Positions 16,151 to 25,256 of a DNA stretch of 40,657 bases are shown here, piece by piece. How positions within the stretch are numbered: the stretch's first letter is position 1; each line of letters starts with the position of its first letter. The stretch is taken from NCBI GenBank assembly GCA_014381545.1, contig JACNLL010000030.1, positions 1 through 40,657 of the forward strand, read 5' to 3'. This stretch comes from Candidatus Desulfaltia bathyphila (GTDB lineage: Bacteria; Desulfobacterota; Desulfobacteria; Desulfobacterales; ETH-SRB1). The notes under the pieces were generated by a model. It had not been told where the DNA came from. It ran no database searches and saw nothing but the letters and a program-made list of their open reading frames with translations. Both the position numbers and the translations under genes were made by a program.

Positions 16151-19075
16151 ATGAAACCTGCAAATTACCTTCCAAAGTCGCTGGAAAACAATTTTAATAT
16201 TAAATGGAACTCGCTGTGCGTCTCAGCAGGATACGCAAAAAATATTCCGCAAGATAATCCTGAAATTTTTGCAGCACTTAAACAGGTCTTTGCCTTTAGC
16301 GATTTTGTTGCGAGAAGCTGCGTCCATACTCCTGAACTGCTCAATAATCTTATTGAAAGCAACGATCTTCAAAAGGGTTATAAAGTAAATGGATACAACG
16401 ATAAGCTTAAAACCGCACTTTTATCATTGGAGGGAGATGCAAAATCAGGCATCCAATCCCCGGTATCCAGCCTCCAGCATATCTTTAGACAATTCAGGCT
16501 TTATGAAATGGTGCGCATTGCCTGGCGCGACCTTGCCGGATGGGCGGATCTTGAAGAAACCATGGCCGATCTCTCGGCCCTTGCCGATGCCTGCGTAAAC
16601 CATGCGCTTTCACATCTGTACAAATGGCAATGTTTGAAATATGGCATCCCCACCGGCCCTGACGGCTCTCAACAACACCTTGTGGTTATAGGGATGGGCA
16701 AGCTTGGAGCCTGTGAACTCAACTTTTCCTCAGACATTGACCTAATCTTTGCCTATCCCGAGCCCGGTAAAACAAAAGGTAAAACAACATCAATAAGCAA
16801 TGAAGAGTTTTTTGTGGGCCTTTGCAGACATTTTTTTAATGTTATCAGCGCAACCACATCAGAAGGTTTTGTTTTTCGGGTAGATACACGCCTTAGACCT
16901 TATGGGGAAAGCGGCCCTCTAATTATGAGCTTCGATAACATGGAGGCTTACTATCAGAGGCAGGGAAGAGAATGGGAACGTTACGCATGGATCAAGGCAA
17001 GAATTGTGGCTGATGAAAAAGGAGCTGGCAATAGTCTTCTTGAAAGGCTTCAACCCTTTGTCTATCGCAAATACCTGGATTTTGGAGTCTTTGAATCTTT
17101 AAGGGAAATGAAAAATAAAATTTCACTTGAAGTTAAGAATAAAGGGATGAAAAGCAATATTAAGCTTGGCCCAGGAGGGATACGAGAAATAGAATTCTTC
17201 GGCCAGATATTTCAGCTTATACGCGGCGGCGTGACCCCTGTTCTTCGGGAACGCCGCATTCATAAAGTATTAACGGCCTTATCCCAAAATAATTACATAG
17301 AGCAAGATACCTGCAATGAACTTGTAAAAGCTTACGAATTTTTACGCAAAACCGAACACCGTCTCCAGGAATTTTCGGACCAGCAAACCCATCGACTTCC
17401 AATGGATTATGTCGGAAGACAGCGCCTTGCCGTATCAATGGGTTTTATTGACTGGGAATCTTTTGCTTCGCATCTTAGCAGACACATGGAAAGGGTTCAT
17501 TATCATTTCAATGCATTGTTAGCTGAAAAAGAGCCGGATGGCCGTATAGAGCATGATAAACAAGAGGCAAAAATCGAAATCGAATTAAAGGGGATATGGC
17601 AAAATCTGATAGATAATGAAAAAAGCATAAATTTGCTTTCTCATGCCGGGTTTGAAAGACCTGAAAAAGTGTTGCGCCTGCTGGATAATCTTCGCAACGA
17701 TCCTCACACGCGCCCACTCAGCATCAAAGGACGAAAACGGCTTGACAGGCTGATTCCGATTGTATTGCGAGAAATTGGCAAATCCGGACTATCTTATTCT
17801 GTTCTGAATCGTATAATCGATTTGATTAAAACCATTGAAGGGCGAACCTGCTACATTGCCCTTCTCCTGGAAAATCCGACAGCCCTTACCCATCTGATCA
17901 AACTTGCCAATGCCGGCCCATGGGTTATCTCATTTCTATCCCGTCATCCTGTGCTTCTTGATGAACTGCTTGACCCGCGTACCTTGTATGTCCCGCCTGA
18001 AAGGGATGAACTTGAAAAAGAGGCGCAAAAAAAGCTTGAGCAGATTCCCAGTGATGATCTTGAAAGCCAGATACAGGAATTATGCATATTCAAACAGGTT
18101 AACTTATTGCGAGTGGCTGCGGCAGATGTTACCGGCGCGCTGAAGCTGATGAGAACCAGCGATCATCTTACCGAAATTGCCGAAACGATTGTAAATAAAG
18201 TTGTTGGATTAGCGTGGAATCATCTGATTGAAAAACACGGCACACCGACCTGCGTTATAGGCGGACATACAATTGACAAGGGGTTTGCCGTAATCGCCTA
18301 TGGAAAACTTGGGGGAATTGAGCTTGGGTATGGCGCTGATCTTGACCTGGTTTTTCTTCATGCAGGCGCAAGGGGACAAACAAAAGGGGGCATTCGCCCT
18401 ATTGACAATTCACAATTTTTTGCGCGCCTTGGACAGAGAATAGTCCATATCTTAACAACACATACGACTGCCGGCATGCTTTATAAAATCGACATGAGAC
18501 TGCGCCCCAGCGGAAGCGCCGGCCCTCTGGTCGGCCACATTGAATCGTTTCGCGATTATCAAATAAAAAAGGCCTGGACATGGGAACACCAGGCGCTTGT
18601 CAGGGCAAGGCCGATAAGCGGAAATATTAAGATGTCAAAATACTTTGAGCAAACAAGGGAAGAGGTCCTTGCGCGTCCCAGGATTAAATCCATGCTTCAG
18701 GAAGAGGTAGGCGCCATGCGTGAACGTATGCGCGAGGAACTCTTAAGCCCTGAACCCGAAATGTTTGATTTAATGCAGGATAAAGGTGGCATTGTTGATA
18801 TTGAATTTCTGGTTCAATATCTGGTGCTTTTAAAATCTTACGAACATGCCGAGCTTTTAAAATGGACCGACAATGTGCGTATTCTTCAGACACTGACCCA
18901 GACAGGCATAATCGATAAGGACACAGCGACTCTTCTCAAAGATACTTTTCTCACCTATAGAGCAGAGGTACACAGGCTCAGGCTCCAGGAAGAACCCACC
19001 AGGGTGCCTGAAAACGAATTTTATGGTTTGCGGGAAAAGGTAAAAGAAATCTGGAAATTCTTTCTTGAAGAATAA
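16151..19075 (+). CDS. glnE: Bifunctional glutamine synthetase adenylyltransferase/deadenylase
   Basis: GlnE adds AMP to glutamine synthetase when nitrogen is plentiful and removes it by phosphorolysis when nitrogen is short, under PII control. The 974-residue length is normal. Two nucleotidyltransferase domains are visible: an N-terminal one with GMGKLGACELNFSSDIDLIF (from about residue 180) and a C-terminal one with AYGKLGGIELGYGADLDLVF (from about residue 715), each with its metal-binding Asp pair. AAAGGAAAT precedes the ATG. glnA is not in the window. It converges on leuD. Confidence 0.96.
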   Translation: MKPANYLPKSLENNFNIKWNSLCVSAGYAKNIPQDNPEIFAALKQVFAFSDFVARSCVHTPELLNNLIESNDLQKGYKVNGYNDKLKTALLSLEGDAKSGIQSPVSSLQHIFRQFRLYEMVRIAWRDLAGWADLEETMADLSALADACVNHALSHLYKWQCLKYGIPTGPDGSQQHLVVIGMGKLGACELNFSSDIDLIFAYPEPGKTKGKTTSISNEEFFVGLCRHFFNVISATTSEGFVFRVDTRLRPYGESGPLIMSFDNMEAYYQRQGREWERYAWIKARIVADEKGAGNSLLERLQPFVYRKYLDFGVFESLREMKNKISLEVKNKGMKSNIKLGPGGIREIEFFGQIFQLIRGGVTPVLRERRIHKVLTALSQNNYIEQDTCNELVKAYEFLRKTEHRLQEFSDQQTHRLPMDYVGRQRLAVSMGFIDWESFASHLSRHMERVHYHFNALLAEKEPDGRIEHDKQEAKIEIELKGIWQNLIDNEKSINLLSHAGFERPEKVLRLLDNLRNDPHTRPLSIKGRKRLDRLIPIVLREIGKSGLSYSVLNRIIDLIKTIEGRTCYIALLLENPTALTHLIKLANAGPWVISFLSRHPVLLDELLDPRTLYVPPERDELEKEAQKKLEQIPSDDLESQIQELCIFKQVNLLRVAAADVTGALKLMRTSDHLTEIAETIVNKVVGLAWNHLIEKHGTPTCVIGGHTIDKGFAVIAYGKLGGIELGYGADLDLVFLHAGARGQTKGGIRPIDNSQFFARLGQRIVHILTTHTTAGMLYKIDMRLRPSGSAGPLVGHIESFRDYQIKKAWTWEHQALVRARPISGNIKMSKYFEQTREEVLARPRIKSMLQEEVGAMRERMREELLSPEPEMFDLMQDKGGIVDIEFLVQYLVLLKSYEHAELLKWTDNVRILQTLTQTGIIDKDTATLLKDTFLTYRAEVHRLRLQEEPTRVPENEFYGLREKVKEIWKFFLEE

Positions 19076-19079
19076 AGAT

Positions 19080-19190
19080 TGATAAATTCGTAAGAAATCG
19101 AATTCATCAGGTGTTAAGTGTAAAGTGTTAGGTGTTAAGTGTCAGAGGTCGGGAACCATCAACCAGTGAACTGTGAAATGTGAACCTGAG
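19080..19190. repeat. MITE-type end plus two filler arrays between glnE and leuD
   Basis: TGATAAATTCG...CGAATTCATCA (19080-19109) resembles the palindromic end at 11825. It is followed by a GTGTTAAGTGTAAAGTGTTA-type array and then a GTGAACTGTGAAATGTGAAC array ending in CCTGAGTAGCTCC. The last phrase recurs just upstream of mqnE. Confidence 0.65.
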
Positions 19191-19197
19191 TAGCTCC

Positions 19198-19719
19198 TTA
19201 ATATCTCGTATCAGCATACTCGACCCATCCGCCTGCATCCACAAGAGCCAGATCAAATTCAGAAATTGCAAATGTTATATCCTCTTTATGTCCATCGGCT
19301 GTAATATGAAAAATATTCTTTTCAATATCTGTTTCAATGTTTGTTTCCTTGTCTGCAAAAAGGCTAAATATATGGTCAATAGCCTGAGAAGGCAGTTCCA
19401 CGGCCAGCATACCGCAGTTAAACATGTTTTGCCTAAAAATTCTTGCAAAACTTTCCGCTATAATCAGGTTTATGCCATTTGATTCGAGTGCCCAGGGCGC
19501 ATGCTCTCTCGAAGATCCACACCCAAAATTTGCCCTTGTTATAATGATATTTTTCCCTTTAATATCCTTTGTATGAAATCCATCAAGTTGTAAATCCTCG
19601 AGAAGATAAGGCTTAAGAGCATCTTTCGAAATTTCAGTAAGATATTTTGCGGGAAATATTTCATCGGTATTTATATCTGATCTGTCAAGAAAAAGTGCCT
19701 TTCCGCTAAAATTTTTCAT
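19198..19719 (-). CDS. leuD: 3-isopropylmalate dehydratase small subunit
   Basis: With LeuC this forms the isomerase converting 2-isopropylmalate to 3-isopropylmalate in leucine biosynthesis. The 173-residue swivel domain has DINTDEIFPAKYLTE, the FGCGSSREHAPWAL substrate loop and AESFARIFRQNMFNCG. The length matches the short LeuD type paired with about 420-residue LeuC proteins in archaea and deltaproteobacteria. It follows leuC on the same strand after a repeat-filled 184-base spacer. Homoaconitase- or dimethylmalate-dehydratase-like activity cannot be excluded from sequence alone. Confidence 0.92.
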   Translation of the reverse strand: MKNFSGKALFLDRSDINTDEIFPAKYLTEISKDALKPYLLEDLQLDGFHTKDIKGKNIIITRANFGCGSSREHAPWALESNGINLIIAESFARIFRQNMFNCGMLAVELPSQAIDHIFSLFADKETNIETDIEKNIFHITADGHKEDITFAISEFDLALVDAGGWVEYADTRY

Positions 19720-19727
19720 TATTTACT

Positions 19728-19903
19728 CCTTAAGAATTTAGGAATTGAGGGATTTAGGAATTTAGGAATTCGCTTCGCTTAATTGCGAATTTAGGAATTC
19801 ATGGATTCAGGAATTAAAGGTGTTCTGTTGATTTCAATCCCTCTATTCTCTATTCTCTTTCCTATTTTACTTAGCGCCTTTGCGCCTTTGCGTGAGCAAT
19901 TCC
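19728..19903. repeat. Multiple short-unit arrays in the leuC-leuD spacer
   Basis: Reading from leuC to leuD, the spacer holds a GATTGAGGAATT start continuous with the leuC stop, a CACGCAAAGGCGCAAAGGCG phrase, an AGAGAATAGAGAATAGAGGG phrase, and an 8-bp array of TAAATTCC/TAAATCCC-type units up to the leuD ribosome site. At least three different array types are packed in 184 bases, some inverted relative to others. Confidence 0.7.
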
Positions 19904-21190
19904 TCAATCCCTGAATTCATTGGAATTAGTGATATACCCTGTTATAGCTGTTGCAGCAGCCGTTGCCGGGCTCATCAGATGAACCATACCCCCCTTGCCC
20001 ATCCGTCCATTGAAATTCCGGTTCGTTGTCGAAGCGCATACTTCGCCTTCGGCAAGCACTCCGTTGCTCATGCCAAGACATGCACCGCATGTCGGGTTGG
20101 TCACACAAAATCCTGCGTCCATGAATATTTTTAATATTCCTTCCTCCATTGCCTGGCTGAAAACCTTTGGGGTGGCCGGTGATAGAATGCCGCGGACCGA
20201 ATCGCTGATCTTCTCCCCCTTTAATACCTGTGCGGCGACACGAAGATCTTCAATCCTTCCATTTGTGCACGATCCAATATAAACTTGGTCTATCTTTATT
20301 TCTCCCATCTCCTTTACAGGTTTTACATGGTCGGGTTTGTATCCGAATGTAACCAGCGGTTCCAGGCGGCTTACATCATGCTCAATTATATTTTCATATA
20401 TGGCGTCCGGATCCGGATAAAGTCTTTTATATGCGTCAACAGCCTCCTCTTTTGTTGTGTATTCATCTTTGATAAACTCCCACAGATACTCCACTGTCGT
20501 CATATCAGGACAGCATATACCGCAGGTTGCGCCGGCTTCAATCGCCATATTGCAGCATGTCATTCTGGCTTCCATGCTCATGGCGTCCACTACTGGTCCG
20601 GTAAATTCTATAACCTTGTCGGTTGCGCCGTTTACGCTTAGCCTTCCAATGATGGAAAGGATAACATCCTTTGCATAAACTCCTTCAGGCATTTGACCGC
20701 TTATGTTTATTTTGATCGTCGAAGGATAATGAAATGCACACACGCCTTTCAGGATACCCACCTCAAGATCTGTTGTGCCAACACCGGCTGCAAACGCGCC
20801 AAATGCTCCGTGAGTGCAGGTATGAGAATCACCCATAATCACCGTATAACCCGGGCGCACAAACCCTTTTTCCGGAAATATTGCATGACAAACCCCGTTT
20901 CTGCCGATATCAAAAAAATCCCTGATATTGTGGCGCAGCGCCCACTCTCGCAGAATTTTACCCTGCATGGCTGTTTTAGAATCCTTTGCAGGAGTCACGT
21001 GGTCGATTACAGCCTTGATTTTAGTGGAATCAAAAACTCTGTCCTTACCCCTAACGATTAAATCATTTATCGCTCCAGGGGTTGTTATTTCGTGGCAGAA
21101 TACAGCATCCAGCCTTATTACATGGATATCTCCCGACGGGTTATCAACTAAGTGAGAATCAAAAATTTTTTCAGCAATCGTTTTGCCCAT
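19904..21190 (-). CDS. leuC: 3-isopropylmalate dehydratase large subunit
   Basis: Iron-sulfur aconitase-family subunit of isopropylmalate isomerase. The 428 residues include MGDSHTCTHGAFGAFAAGVG, the cluster-binding Cys in YIGSCTNGR and the Cys pair in NPTCGACLG, and the substrate segment STTNRNFNGRMG. This is the short LeuC type that works with a separate small subunit, encoded next. The last codons (AGG GAT TGA) match the repeat unit of the following array, so the extreme C-terminus is shared with repeat sequence. Confidence 0.93.
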   Translation of the reverse strand: MGKTIAEKIFDSHLVDNPSGDIHVIRLDAVFCHEITTPGAINDLIVRGKDRVFDSTKIKAVIDHVTPAKDSKTAMQGKILREWALRHNIRDFFDIGRNGVCHAIFPEKGFVRPGYTVIMGDSHTCTHGAFGAFAAGVGTTDLEVGILKGVCAFHYPSTIKINISGQMPEGVYAKDVILSIIGRLSVNGATDKVIEFTGPVVDAMSMEARMTCCNMAIEAGATCGICCPDMTTVEYLWEFIKDEYTTKEEAVDAYKRLYPDPDAIYENIIEHDVSRLEPLVTFGYKPDHVKPVKEMGEIKIDQVYIGSCTNGRIEDLRVAAQVLKGEKISDSVRGILSPATPKVFSQAMEEGILKIFMDAGFCVTNPTCGACLGMSNGVLAEGEVCASTTNRNFNGRMGKGGMVHLMSPATAAATAITGYITNSNEFRD

Positions 21191-21202
21191 GCGACCTCCG
21201 GT

Positions 21203-21244
21203 ATTTAATTTAGGAATTTAGGGATTAAGGAATTGAGGAATTTC
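21203..21244. repeat. Left array flanking the S23 pseudogene
   Basis: Units of the AGGAATTT/AGGGATTA type run between leuC and the pseudogene. They are in inverse orientation to the 8-bp array at the other side of the pseudogene, so the gene sits between facing arrays. Confidence 0.65.
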
Positions 21245-21254
21245 TGATTTACTG

Positions 21255-21645
21255 CTATTCTTTGAAGTCGTAATCCCGCAAATACTTTCTAAATCCCTTG
21301 ATTTGCTTACGACATTCTGAGGCAATCTCATAAGCCCTTTCAAACTGATTTTGGTTAATATATTTACAGTCTAATGCCCTATATAATTGGGATTGCACTT
21401 CACTGCATGATCTTTGAGAATACCCTAAGAACCGGATAAACTCACGAGTGGAACCATCGTCAAAGCCTTCCGCTATATTGTCCATTACCGACCCGGCAGC
21501 GCTCCACATTTGATTCCTCAAGCTGAAATCCTTTCAAGCTGAAATCCTTTGAACATTTCCCTTGATTGATTAAATCAAAAATGACCTTGCATAGCTCCCT
21601 CGACTTTTTCCAGCATGGTAATTCCTCAAACCTCTTATAATTCAT
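21255..21645 (-). pseudogene. Four-helix-bundle (S23/IVS-type) protein, frameshifted by a 16-bp duplication
   Basis: Read continuously, an N-terminal frame (MNYKRFEELPCWKKSRELCK...GKCSKDFSL) passes into a C-terminal frame (RNQMWSAAGSVMDNIAEGFD...) only if one copy of a 16-base tandem duplication (21519-21550) is removed. The corrected product would be 124 residues, the normal size for the S23 four-helix-bundle family first found in 23S rRNA intervening sequences and related to the Avd protein of diversity-generating retroelements. Without correction the upstream frame ends after 61 residues. The biological role of stand-alone S23 proteins is not established. The break looks recent because the rest is intact, and slippage could restore it. 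Confidence 0.85.
21519..21550. repeat. Perfect 16-bp tandem duplication inside the S23 gene
   Basis: CAAGCTGAAATCCTTT occurs twice with no gap (21519-21534, 21535-21550). Sixteen is not a multiple of three, so it shifts the reading frame. It is the only visible lesion in the gene. Confidence 0.95.
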
Positions 21646-21707
21646 AATCCCCCAATCCCTAAATCCCTCAATCCCTAAATCCCTTAATCGCTCAATCCCT
21701 CAATCGC
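21644..21707 (-). repeat. Eight exact 8-bp units from the lepA stop to the S23 start codon
   Basis: On the minus strand eight consecutive 8-mers follow the consensus G(G/C)GATTNN without a gap or slip. The first unit (21700-21707) is GCGATTGA and contains the last lepA codon and its TGA stop. The last unit (GGGATTAT) supplies the first two bases of the S23 ATG. This is the most regular of the spacer arrays in the window. Confidence 0.9.
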
Positions 21708-23496
21708 TATCTGACTTTAAAACCGCCAGAAATGCCGACTGAGGAATCATTACCTTGCCTACCATCTTCATCCTTTTTTTTCCTTTTTTCTGCTTTTCAA
21801 GGAGTTTACGTTTTCTGGTAATATCTCCGCCATAACATTTTGCCGTAACATCTTTTCTAAAAGCGGAAACGGTCTTGCGAGCTATTATTTTTCCGCCAAT
21901 TGCCCCCTGGATGGCAATCTTAAACATCTGTTTTGGGATTTCATCACGCAGCTTTTCACAGGCATGCCTTGCCCGTTCAACAGCCCTGTCCCTGTGGACA
22001 AGCTGAGAAAGAGCGTCCACACACTCTCCGTTTATCAGGATATCCACCTTTACAAGATCCGTATCCCTGTATTCAATTAAATCATAGTCAAATGATCCGT
22101 AACCCTGCGTAACAGACTTGAGCCTGTCGTAAAAATCATAGATTACTTCTGCAAGCGGAAGTTCAAATATCATCTCCAGGCGATTGTTTGTAAGATATTG
22201 ATAGGTTGTGTTAATTCCCCGTCTGTCAAGGCACAGCTTCATTACCGTTCCCATATAACGGTCAGGGATTATTATTGATGCGCGAATAAAAGGCTCCTGG
22301 GTCTGCTCAATACCGGCAGGATCAGGATATAAAGCAGGATTGTCAATTATTAGTGTTGAGCTGTCCTGCATAATAAGCCTGTATCGAACGGACGGTGCCG
22401 TTAGTATCAGAGAAAGATTATATTCACGCTCAAGCCGTTCCTGCACCACCTCAAGATGAAGAAGTCCCAAAAAACCGCAACGAAAACCAAAGCCCAGGGC
22501 AGCGGAACTATCCTTTTCATAAATAAGGGAAGCATCATTTAGTTTGAGCTTCTCTAATCCAGCGGTCAATTCACCATATTCATCAGAAGACACAGGGTAG
22601 ATGGAAGAAAAAACAACCGGTTTTGCCTCCTTGAATCCCGGCATAGTTGTTTTGCAGGGTCGATCCCTTAATGTAATTGTATCACCGCATTTTGTATCAC
22701 TTACGGTTTTTATTCCCGCAATAAGATATCCGACCTGACCTGCGGAAAGCTCCCTGCAGGGGACCCGTTTTAACTGAAATATCCCGACCTCCTCAATCTT
22801 GTAAACCGCATTGTTGGACATAAAGGAAATAACATCACCCGTTGCCATCTTTCCCTGAAACACACGAAGGTGAACTATCGTGCCCAGGAAAGGATCATAG
22901 TGGGAATCAAAAATCAAAGCCTTAAGCGGCCCTTTTTTATCTCCGGACGGCGGCGGCAGTCTTGTTACAATTCCCTCAAGAACATCTTCGATCCCGATAC
23001 CCTCTTTTGCTGAAGTGAGAATTGCCGTTGAAGGATCAAGCCCGAGGTCTTTGTCTATCTGCTTTTTAACCTTATCAATATCAGCCGACGGCAAATCAAT
23101 CTTATTTATCACCGGAATAATCTCAAGATCGTGTTCCATGGCAAGATAAAGGTTGGCCAGCGTCTGCGCTTCAACGCCCTGGCTGGCATCTATCAAAAGA
23201 AGAACCCCTTCGCATGAAGCAAGAGCTCGTGAAACCTCATAAGTAAAATCCACATGGCCGGGGGTATCTATAAGGCTCAACATATATGTATTGCCATCTC
23301 TTGCAGTATATGGAAGGCAAACAGTCTGGCTCTTTATTGTAATGCCCCGCTCCCGCTCTATGTCCATGGTATCAAGTATCTGGTCCTTAAAATCCCGATC
23401 CGTTACAATATCGGTAAATTGTATAAGGCGATCCGACAGAGTCGATTTACCATGATCGATATGAGCTATGATGCTAAAGTTTCTTATATTTTTCAT
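21700..23496 (-). CDS. lepA: Elongation factor 4 (LepA)
   Basis: Ribosome-associated translational GTPase that can back-translocate ribosomes and aids 30S biogenesis or fidelity. The 598 residues include G1 AHIDHGKST, G3 DTPGHVDF, G4 NKIDL, and the LepA-specific C-terminal domain (ITRKRKLLEKQKKGKKRMK). It starts 16 bases after the rfbC stop, so it is probably cotranscribed with rfbA and rfbC. Its final codons belong to the first unit of the 8-bp array. Confidence 0.97.
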   Translation of the reverse strand: MKNIRNFSIIAHIDHGKSTLSDRLIQFTDIVTDRDFKDQILDTMDIERERGITIKSQTVCLPYTARDGNTYMLSLIDTPGHVDFTYEVSRALASCEGVLLLIDASQGVEAQTLANLYLAMEHDLEIIPVINKIDLPSADIDKVKKQIDKDLGLDPSTAILTSAKEGIGIEDVLEGIVTRLPPPSGDKKGPLKALIFDSHYDPFLGTIVHLRVFQGKMATGDVISFMSNNAVYKIEEVGIFQLKRVPCRELSAGQVGYLIAGIKTVSDTKCGDTITLRDRPCKTTMPGFKEAKPVVFSSIYPVSSDEYGELTAGLEKLKLNDASLIYEKDSSAALGFGFRCGFLGLLHLEVVQERLEREYNLSLILTAPSVRYRLIMQDSSTLIIDNPALYPDPAGIEQTQEPFIRASIIIPDRYMGTVMKLCLDRRGINTTYQYLTNNRLEMIFELPLAEVIYDFYDRLKSVTQGYGSFDYDLIEYRDTDLVKVDILINGECVDALSQLVHRDRAVERARHACEKLRDEIPKQMFKIAIQGAIGGKIIARKTVSAFRKDVTAKCYGGDITRKRKLLEKQKKGKKRMKMVGKVMIPQSAFLAVLKSDSD

Positions 23497-23512
23497 TTCA
23501 TATATCAGGCTG

Positions 23513-24046
23513 TTAAAATACTAATCCTTTAAAAAGGGGAAGCTGTTTATCCTTTTCTGAAATAATCGGGTCTTTAATCGGCCAGTCAATGCCTATATCC
23601 GGGTCCGACCAGATGATTCCGCCCTCGTCATGCTGAAAGTAAAAGTCTGAACATTTATATAAAAAATGGGCTGCTTCACTGATCACGCAAAAGCCGTGTG
23701 CAAACCCTTCGGGTATAAACAACTGGCGTTTATTTTTTCCCGACAGATAAACGCCTGTCCATTTGCCGAATGTTGACGAACCTGGCCTGATATCAACAGC
23801 CACGTCAAATATTTCACCTGTGACAACCTGTACAAGTTTTGCCTGTGGCCGCTTTGTCTGAAAGTGCAGCCCCCTCAGGGTGCCTTTCATCGAATATGAA
23901 AGATTATCCTGAACAAAATTACCTGCAATACCGGCCTCTTTGTATCTATCCCGGCTATAGGTCTCCATGAAAAAACCGCGGTTATCTGTAAATATCTCGG
24001 GTTTAATGATAATTACCCCCTCAAGAGCTGTATTTATTATATTCAT
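23513..24046 (-). CDS. rfbC: dTDP-4-dehydrorhamnose 3,5-epimerase
   Basis: Third step of dTDP-L-rhamnose synthesis for surface polysaccharide. The cupin protein (177 residues) has the signature GTLRGLHFQ with the catalytic His, DVAVDIRPGSSTFGKW, and FIPEGFAHGFCV. It follows rfbA on the same strand. rfbB and rfbD are not in the window. Confidence 0.95.
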   Translation of the reverse strand: MNIINTALEGVIIIKPEIFTDNRGFFMETYSRDRYKEAGIAGNFVQDNLSYSMKGTLRGLHFQTKRPQAKLVQVVTGEIFDVAVDIRPGSSTFGKWTGVYLSGKNKRQLFIPEGFAHGFCVISEAAHFLYKCSDFYFQHDEGGIIWSDPDIGIDWPIKDPIISEKDKQLPLFKGLVF

Positions 24047-24055
24047 AGCTAAAAA

Positions 24056-24155
24056 GTGTTAGGTGTTAAATATAATTTTGAGTTTTTAATTTTGAATTTT
24101 GAATAAAGGAAAAACCGTTTTTAATTTAAAATTAAACATTTAAAATTAAAAATTA
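24056..24155. repeat. Inverted AATTTTGA-type arrays between rfbA and rfbC
   Basis: Left units such as AATTTTGAGTTTTTAATTTTGA face right units such as TTAAAATTAAACATTTAAAATT around a short centre. A GTGTTAGGTGTTAA phrase lies at the left edge. The AATTTTGA type recurs at 34866. No gene is present. Confidence 0.6.
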
Positions 24156-24159
24156 TCCT

Positions 24160-25026
24160 CTAATATCTGAGCATCTCTATTAAATATTGGCCGTAACTGT
24201 TTTGCAAGAAAGGCTGAGCCAGTTTTTCCACCTGAGCCGCATCTATGTAGCCCTTTTTATAGACTATTTCTTCAATGCATGCTACCTTAAGACCCTGCCT
24301 GTTTTCAATAGTTTCAATATAGTTGGACGCCTGCATAAGCGACTTGTGGGTTCCTGTATCCAGCCACGCTATTCCTCTGCCAAATTTTTCCACATGGAGC
24401 TTTTCCATTTTAAGATATGCCATATTGACATCTGTAATTTCAAGCTCTCCTCTTGGAGAAGGTTTCAGCCCCGCGGCTATATCAATGACCTCGTTATCAT
24501 AAAAATACAGACCTGTTACCGCATAGTTGGACTTTGGTTTTTTAGGTTTCTCCTCTATGCTTATTGCTTTTCCTGATTCATCAAAGGCCACCACCCCATA
24601 GCGCTGCGGGTCTTTAACCCAGTACCCGAAAATAGTTGCTCCGCTCTTTCTCGATACTGCTTTGCTTAGAAGTTCCGTCAAGCCGTGGCCATAGAAAATA
24701 TTATCACCAAGCGCCATGCAAACACTGCTGCTTCCTACAAATTCCCGTCCAATTATAAAGGCCTGTGCCAGACCTTCGGGACGTGGCTGCTCGGCATAAA
24801 AAAAAGAAACGCCCCACTGGGACCCGTCTCCCAGAAGTTTTCTGAAAAGAGGAAGATCCTGAGGGGTGGAAATCACAAGGATTTCCCGAATCCCTGCCAG
24901 CAAAAGCGTCGAAAGAGGATAATAGATCATCGGCTTATCATAAATGGGAAGAAGTTGTTTGCTGACAACCATGGAAATCGGATAAAGCCTTGTGCCTGAT
25001 CCGCCGGCAAGTATTATTCCTTTCAT
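24160..25026 (-). CDS. rfbA: Glucose-1-phosphate thymidylyltransferase
   Basis: Makes dTDP-glucose, the first step of dTDP-rhamnose synthesis. From the chosen ATG (25026) the protein is 288 residues, starting [16 protein letters not shown] with the nucleotide-binding loop, then [17 protein letters not shown] and FLDTG-type WLDTGTH. A longer frame adds 36 residues encoded by an inverted repeat and is rejected; AGGTGG lies 6 bases upstream of the chosen start. Confidence 0.96.
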   Translation of the reverse strand: MKGIILAGGSGTRLYPISMVVSKQLLPIYDKPMIYYPLSTLLLAGIREILVISTPQDLPLFRKLLGDGSQWGVSFFYAEQPRPEGLAQAFIIGREFVGSSSVCMALGDNIFYGHGLTELLSKAVSRKSGATIFGYWVKDPQRYGVVAFDESGKAISIEEKPKKPKSNYAVTGLYFYDNEVIDIAAGLKPSPRGELEITDVNMAYLKMEKLHVEKFGRGIAWLDTGTHKSLMQASNYIETIENRQGLKVACIEEIVYKKGYIDAAQVEKLAQPFLQNSYGQYLIEMLRY

Positions 25027-25071
25027 AGTTACCACCTTTTTATCAAGTTTTTGAACCACAGAATTAAAAGA

Positions 25072-25256
25072 TGAACGTCCAACATCGAACATTGAACGTC
25101 CAACATCGAATAATGATGTCGCTCCGCTCCTCAAATTATTCTGACATCAAATGAAAAAACAAACACCAAATACCGAACAGTAAGCAGATATTTCTGTTTC
25201 TTCATTTTTCCCATTCAACATTCGATGTTGGACGTTCGATGTTCGATGTTCATTTT
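25072..25256. repeat. 31-bp inverted arms of a TCGAACAT-type array around a 108-bp core
   Basis: The left arm (25081-25111) and right arm (25220-25250) are inverted copies with 30 of 31 bases matching. Each is built from repeated AACATCGAAC/CGTCCAAC units, and the left arm carries one extra unit outward (25072-25080). The core (25112-25219) has no convincing gene. It lies upstream of rfbA. Confidence 0.85.

Noticed and set aside
20285-20641. 118-codon plus-strand frame opposite leuC
   Set aside because: It lies entirely antisense to a well-supported LeuC with intact motifs; composition and lack of any domain mark it as a shadow frame.
21644-21707. CRISPR array
   Set aside because: Repeats are 8 bp and contiguous with no spacers, and no cas genes are present in the window.
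25027-25134. 36-residue N-terminal extension of RfbA
   Set aside because: The extension is encoded by the inverted AACATCGAAC array; the ATG at 25026 has a proper ribosome site and family-typical N-terminus.
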